Assembly: GCA_034408745.1 (NCBI GenBank)
Contig: JAWXCM010000348.1
Coordinates: 1 to 14,410 of the forward strand
Origin: JAWXCM01 sp034408745
GTDB taxonomy: Bacteria > Acidobacteriota > Terriglobia > Bryobacterales > Bryobacteraceae
DNA: 14,410 bases
Direction: 5' to 3'
Shown: positions 8,297 to 14,410 of the stretch, piece after piece
Layout of the letters: each line of letters starts with the position of its first letter
How positions within the stretch are numbered: the stretch's first letter is position 1
Program-made: the position numbers and the translations under genes
Notes under the pieces: generated by a model
Seen by the model: the letters and a program-made list of their open reading frames with translations, nothing else
The model's database searches: none
What the model was told of the DNA's origin: nothing

Positions 8297-8300
<4 letters not shown>
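7149..8300 (+). CDS. RND efflux periplasmic adaptor subunit (HlyD/AcrA family), lipoprotein
   Basis: This encodes a 383-residue membrane fusion protein linking the RND pump to the TolC-like channel. The N-terminus ends in a lipobox, LAGC, so Cys18 should be lipidated and anchor the protein to the membrane, as in AcrA. The order is typical. The first half of the barrel-sandwich (lipoyl-like) domain is at about 60-95 (VRQGDTVASGQVLAVLD). An alpha-helical hairpin with coiled-coil character follows at about 98-198. The second lipoyl half is at 199-230 (LKAPFAGVITERRAEPGVL). Then come the beta-barrel and membrane-proximal domains (VPAADPQSRTVDIKI, VPKAAVRERG, GLKAGESVV). ATG 7149 overlaps the previous stop by four bases and has GAGG seven bases upstream. 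The stop overlaps the permease start as GTGA. Confidence 0.93.
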
Positions 8301-11468
<3,168 letters not shown>

Positions 11469-11491
<23 letters not shown>

Positions 11492-11660
11492 ACTGCTGTC
11501 CGGATTCTTCGTGATGCTCAGCCTTGGGCTGGGTTACTACGTTCACCCAGGCTGGTTCCTGTTCACAGCGTTCGTGGGGCTGAACCTGTTCCAGTCGGCA
11601 TTTACTAACTGGTGTCCGGCGATCACGATGCTGCGAAAGATGGGCGTGCGCGAGTATTAG
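11469..11660 (+). CDS. YgaP-like transmembrane protein (DUF2892 family)
   Basis: This encodes a 63-residue membrane protein. It has two hydrophobic helices, at about 7-25 (LRLLSGFFVMLSLGLGYYV) and 29-46 (WFLFTAFVGLNLFQSAFT). The family hallmark NWCP (Cys49-Pro50) follows, then a basic tail with LRKMGV. This matches the stand-alone DUF2892/YgaP-like transmembrane domain, which in E. coli YgaP is fused to a rhodanese (sulfurtransferase) domain; none is present here. The role of the stand-alone form is unknown. Its last-gene position in the RND operon, the 23-bp overlap with the permease and the strong AAGGAGG suggest a function linked to the pump, such as an accessory membrane subunit or a sulfur/redox connection, but that is inference. 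The end overlaps the opposite-strand gene at TTAG (11657-11660). Confidence 0.82.
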
Positions 11661-11941
11661 CCGATAGCCGCGAGCATCGGCTGCACCTGCATGGCGCTGG
11701 CCTCAAAGCCGAATGAGCGCAGGGCATCGCGAACCTCATACAGGCGAGCTCCCCAGGCCGGGAATTCGACCACGGTGGGAACGCCGTGCCGGATCTCCGG
11801 ATTGACAGGGAAAGAGACAGAACTGAGGCACTCGAGTAAATCCTCGAGGGCACGCGGTTCGACGCTGACGCGCACGGAGACGAGCTCGCCATCGGAGCCG
11901 CTCAGTACTGGGGACGCAGGAATATTCGACCAGACGCTCAC
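11657..11941 (-). CDS. Hypothetical protein, 94 residues
   Basis: I cannot name a family. The protein has no signal peptide or membrane helix and is mildly acidic. After a Ser-rich first 20 residues it alternates predicted strands and helices: VSVRVSVEP (22-30), helix ALEDLLECLSSV (31-42), FPVNPEIRHG, strand TVVEFPAWG (56-64), helix LYEVRDALRSFGF (67-79) and strand SAMQVQPM. That beta-alpha-beta-beta-alpha-beta order suggests a small ferredoxin-like or ACT-like fold, an inference from pattern alone. The start is GTG 11941-11939, supported by GGAGG four bases upstream on the minus strand. The stop TAA shares bases with the TAG of the DUF2892 gene, so the two genes meet tail to tail with a 4-bp overlap. 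It is probably a stand-alone transcript. Confidence 0.7.
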   Translation of the reverse strand: MSVWSNIPASPVLSGSDGELVSVRVSVEPRALEDLLECLSSVSFPVNPEIRHGVPTVVEFPAWGARLYEVRDALRSFGFEASAMQVQPMLAAIG

Positions 11942-12213
11942 AAATCCTCCAACTGGTGGGCGATTCGGGGTCTGGGAATGAAAAAACCTGGACCGAGACG
12001 ATCACAGGGTTAAAAGTTCTCGGAGACCGACTCACCTTTAGCTATTTTTTTACGTGGTCGCAATTAGCCTGGCTTCGGCGGGCACCGAAACCTAAATCCA
12101 TCCACGTTTCAGCCCCATAGTAGCACCGGAAATTCGGTGGATCAACCGTATTGCGGGTGGGGGTGGGGATGTCACCGTGCGTTCAAACGCGGGGTGGAGC
12201 ATACCGATAGTCA
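11942..12213. other. 272-bp intergenic region between divergent genes
   Basis: There is no plausible gene here; the longest ATG frame on the plus strand (from 11978) encodes 11 residues. The region must hold the promoters of the minus-strand 94-residue gene and the plus-strand DUF1080 gene, but I see no consensus pair. Visible elements are a T7 run near 12045-12052, a weak inverted repeat CACCG/CGGTG at 12124-12139, a G-rich tract at 12155-12168 (GGG, GGGGG and GGGG separated by single T) and a short palindrome GCGTT CA AACGC at 12179-12190. On the minus strand a CCGAGA/TCTCGG pairing is followed shortly by TTTTTT, which resembles a weak attenuator. None of these is strong enough for a functional call. 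Confidence 0.5.
11946..11950 (-). promoter_or_regulatory. Ribosome binding site supporting the GTG start of the 94-residue protein
   Basis: The minus strand reads GTTGGAGGATTTGTG. GGAGG lies four bases from the GTG, slightly closer than ideal but clear. It is the main reason for accepting this GTG as the start. Confidence 0.6.
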
Positions 12214-13089
12214 ATGCGCCTTGTTGCCTTGCTCCTGCTTGCTGCCACGCTGCCCGCGGCCGACCTGAATACGCTCACTCCGGAGGAACGGCGGGAAGGG
12301 TTCCGGCTTCTGTTTGACGGTAAGACCTTCACAAACTGGAAGGATCCGGCGAAGAAAGACGTCCCGAACAACGCCTGGGCGATTGAGGACGGGACTCTTA
12401 AGACTGTCGTAAAAGGGGACAAGTCCAGCGGGGACAAGTCCAGCGGGGACAAGTCCAGCGGGGACAAGTCCGGCGGGAACAAGTTCAGCGAAGACCTAAT
12501 CACGGAAAAGACCTTCGCCAACTTCGATTTGAAGTTCGACTGGAGGATTCAGGCAAAGGGCAATACGGGGCTGAAGTACCGTATTCAGAAAGAGATTTTC
12601 CTGGAAGAAGAGAAGGTTCCGGCGGCCACGTTTGAACGCATGATGGGCCGGGAGCTGATTGAGCACGTTTCGAATCGCAAGACCTACACCGGCGGCACAG
12701 CTCAGGTGTACACCGTTGGTTTCGAGTTCCAGCTTTTAGACGATGAAGGGCACCCCGACGGTAAAAAGGACGTCAGCCACCGGACGGGCGCTCTGTATTC
12801 CTTCATCCCGGCGACTCGCACGGCTGCGAAGACCCCGGGTGAGTGGAACACCAGCCGGCTGATTGTGAAGAAGGACCACTTTGAGCACTGGCTGAATGGC
12901 GTGTTGGTGCTGCAAGGCTCGCTGAAAGACAGCCGCGTTGCAGAGGGGGCCAAAAAGCGCTGGGGCCCCGCTCCGGCGATTAAAGACTGGCTGGTGGATG
13001 CCAAACCGGTCGGCACGATTGCGCTGCAGCATCACGGCGACGAGGTCTGGTTCCGCAACGTAAAGGTGCGGGATCTACCCGCCAAATAG
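12214..13089 (+). CDS. Secreted DUF1080 (3-keto-disaccharide hydrolase-like) protein
   Basis: This encodes a 291-residue exported protein. The signal peptide is at about 1-16 (MRLVALLLLAATLPAA). A concanavalin-like DUF1080 domain follows, with the family landmarks FRLLFDGKTFTNWKD (30-44), WAIEDGTLKTV (55-65), FANFDLKFDWRI (101-112), the GNTGLKYR segment (117-123), GEWNTSRLIV, HWLNGVLV and the closing IALQHHGDEVWFRNVKVR. The family hydrolyses 3-keto-glycosides or binds sugars, and is abundant in Acidobacteriota, Planctomycetota and Bacteroidota. The exact substrate is unknown. Residues 68-92 are a tandem GDKSS repeat lying in the loop between the first conserved strands, a site where homologues normally have a short hairpin. 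ATG 12214 gives the signal peptide. GGTGGAG lies 14 bases upstream, which is rather far. The last 15 bases overlap the glucose-6-phosphate isomerase gene on the other strand. Confidence 0.9.
   Translation: MRLVALLLLAATLPAADLNTLTPEERREGFRLLFDGKTFTNWKDPAKKDVPNNAWAIEDGTLKTVVKGDKSSGDKSSGDKSSGDKSGGNKFSEDLITEKTFANFDLKFDWRIQAKGNTGLKYRIQKEIFLEEEKVPAATFERMMGRELIEHVSNRKTYTGGTAQVYTVGFEFQLLDDEGHPDGKKDVSHRTGALYSFIPATRTAAKTPGEWNTSRLIVKKDHFEHWLNGVLVLQGSLKDSRVAEGAKKRWGPAPAIKDWLVDAKPVGTIALQHHGDEVWFRNVKVRDLPAK
12415..12489 (+). repeat. 15-bp in-frame tandem repeat (minisatellite), five units
   Basis: The unit GGGGACAAGTCCAGC occurs three times exactly (12415-12459), then once with one change (12460-12474, ending CGGC), then as a diverged fifth unit (12475-12489, GGGAACAAGTTCAGC). 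The repeat is exactly codon-phased and encodes GDKSS x3, GDKSG and GNKFS. Each unit contains the small inverted repeat GGAC AA GTCC, so single strands can fold into tandem hairpins, which would favour replication slippage. Loss or gain of units keeps the reading frame. Confidence 0.97.
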
Positions 13090-14410
13090 CGCGAATCCGT
13101 TCTCTGTGCGGGCCGCGCGGCCGTTCGCTGCCAGGTGTTCGAGCAGGTGCAGCACGGTCTCGACGGCATCCGGCGCTCCCGCTGCGCCGGCGATCGCCTC
13201 GACGGTCTTTGGCTGGGCAGTGAGTGCGGCTGCCACGCGCATCTGCAAATCCAGCACGGTCGCCGCGGCCTTCTTGCCCGCTTCGACGCCGGGCTGGTGA
13301 TAGGCGTTGATGTTGACCAGCGACGCATAAAAGCCGACTGCGCGTTCGAACAGCGCGATGAGCACGCCTACGCGGAACGCATCGACACGGTCTATGGTGA
13401 TGGTCATCGACTCCCTGCCATTGGCGTAAAGGGCCTCGCGGGTGCCGAGCAGAAAGCCGTTGAGATAATCGCCCGCGGTCACGCCCGGCTCTACCTCCAT
13501 CTGATCGGAGCCGACTTCCAGCACTCGCACAAAGGTGGCGAAGAAGTTGTTGACGCCTTCGCGCAACTGCTGGACGTAGGCGTGCTGGTCAGTGGATCCT
13601 TTGTTTCCGTAGACGGCGATTCCCTGTTCCACGCGCTGCCCGTTGAGGTCGAGTTCCTTGCCGAGGGACTCCATGACGAGCTGCTGGAGGTAGCGGCTGA
13701 AGAGCAGGAGCCGGTCCTTGTAGGGCAGCACGACCATGTCCTTTTCGCCTTTGCCGCGCGTGGCGCTGAACCACATGGCGGCGAGGAGGGCGGCTGGGTT
13801 GTTCCTGGTTTCGGTGCTGCGCGTGACTGCGTCGCAGGCGGAGGCGCCCTCGAGCAAGGCGTCGATATCGATGCCCTGCAGCGCGGCCGGCAGGAGGCCT
13901 ACAGCGGAGAGGACACTGGTACGGCCGCCCACCCAGTCGAGCATTTCGAATCGCCGCAGCCAGCCCTCACTCACCGCCTGTTTGTCGAGCCTGGAACCAG
14001 GCATGGTGACGGCGACCGCGTGTTTCGCGAAATCGAGTCCGGCGTCGCGGTAGATGCCCGCGACGATCAGCATGCCGTTGCGGGTTTCGGGGGTGCCGCC
14101 GCTTTTGCTGGTGACGATGCAGAGCGTGTTTTCCAGCTTGTGGATGAGCGGAGCCATGACGCGGCCGATGCCGTCGGGGTCGGTGTTGTCGATGAAGTGC
14201 GGGGTCATGGGGTCGAGGCCTGGCTCGCCAAGCGCGTCGGCCACGAACATGGGGCCCAGGGCCGAGCCACCGATTCCGATGCAGAGCACGTCTGTGAATT
14301 TGCCTTCCGCCTGGACCTGGTGGACGAACTCGTGGATCTGCGAGACGCCCTCGCGGACGGACTGCTGGAGTTCCGGCGTGGGCGCGATCTCGGGGGTTCG
14401 AAGCCAGTAA
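13075..14410 (-). CDS. pgi: Glucose-6-phosphate isomerase, N-terminus beyond the window
   Basis: This is a cytoplasmic enzyme interconverting glucose 6-phosphate and fructose 6-phosphate in glycolysis and gluconeogenesis. The 444 residues seen start inside the protein (YWLRTPEIAPTPEL); a GTG at 14289 is an internal valine, not the start. Counting from the window edge, the sugar-phosphate binding motifs are IGIGGSALGP (44-53) and SKSGGTPET (101-109). The signature WVGGRTSVLSAVG is at 159-171. The likely catalytic Glu247 is in MESLGK, His276 is in DQHAY, and Lys379 is in YHQPGVEAGK, the second signature with His where Asp or Asn is usual. Residues from about 384 add a winged-helix-like tail (TVEAIAGAAGAPDAVETVLH), as in the longer cyanobacterial-type isomerases. 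The gene converges on the DUF1080 gene with a 15-bp overlap (13075-13089). Confidence 0.93.
   Translation of the reverse strand, partial: YWLRTPEIAPTPELQQSVREGVSQIHEFVHQVQAEGKFTDVLCIGIGGSALGPMFVADALGEPGLDPMTPHFIDNTDPDGIGRVMAPLIHKLENTLCIVTSKSGGTPETRNGMLIVAGIYRDAGLDFAKHAVAVTMPGSRLDKQAVSEGWLRRFEMLDWVGGRTSVLSAVGLLPAALQGIDIDALLEGASACDAVTRSTETRNNPAALLAAMWFSATRGKGEKDMVVLPYKDRLLLFSRYLQQLVMESLGKELDLNGQRVEQGIAVYGNKGSTDQHAYVQQLREGVNNFFATFVRVLEVGSDQMEVEPGVTAGDYLNGFLLGTREALYANGRESMTITIDRVDAFRVGVLIALFERAVGFYASLVNINAYHQPGVEAGKKAAATVLDLQMRVAAALTAQPKTVEAIAGAAGAPDAVETVLHLLEHLAANGRAARTENGFALFGG

Overview
The window looks like chromosomal DNA from an Acidobacteriota bacterium, most likely near Solibacterales/Bryobacterales. 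This is an inference from three things: GC-rich coding sequence, a 1,150-residue Oar-like TonB-dependent receptor with an N-terminal carboxypeptidase-regulatory-like domain, and nearby secreted PQQ-like beta-propeller and DUF1080 (3-keto-disaccharide hydrolase-like) proteins. These families are strongly expanded in that group. No phage, insertion sequence, integrase, CRISPR array or rRNA was seen.

Layout. Positions 1-300 hold an ambiguous edge reading frame and a perfect 12-bp hairpin. A tRNA-Gly(CCC) lies on the minus strand at 300-374. A small zinc-ribbon protein (587-826, +) meets a secreted beta-propeller protein (834-2168, -) tail to tail. The beta-propeller gene is divergent from the large TonB-dependent receptor (2248-5700, +), which is followed by a terminator-like hairpin. 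A tightly coupled four-gene operon follows (5821-11660, +): TolC-like outer membrane factor, lipoprotein periplasmic adaptor, RND permease, and a 63-residue YgaP-like (DUF2892) membrane protein. Its end overlaps the end of a 94-residue protein of unknown function on the minus strand (11657-11941). After a 272-bp intergenic region come a secreted DUF1080 protein with an in-frame minisatellite (12214-13089, +) and glucose-6-phosphate isomerase (13075-14410, -, cut by the window edge). These last two genes overlap tail to tail by 15 bp.

How it fits together. The operon encodes a complete tripartite efflux pump: inner-membrane RND pump, membrane-anchored adaptor and outer-membrane channel. Start and stop codons overlap by 4 bp at the first two junctions and by 23 bp at the third, which implies translational coupling. 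The substrate cannot be read from the sequence, and no dedicated regulator is encoded nearby. The receptor, beta-propeller and DUF1080 proteins are all predicted to be exported and fit a polymer- or sugar-scavenging lifestyle. Glucose-6-phosphate isomerase is a core glycolytic enzyme. The genes outside the efflux operon have no demonstrable shared pathway.

I did not find a convincing undescribed multi-gene system. The points most worth a second look are the codon-exact GDKSS minisatellite in the DUF1080 protein, the DUF2892 gene coupled to the RND operon, the arginine in place of the usual TM10 lysine of the RND pump, the 94-residue unknown protein, and the possibly leaderless promoter of the receptor gene.
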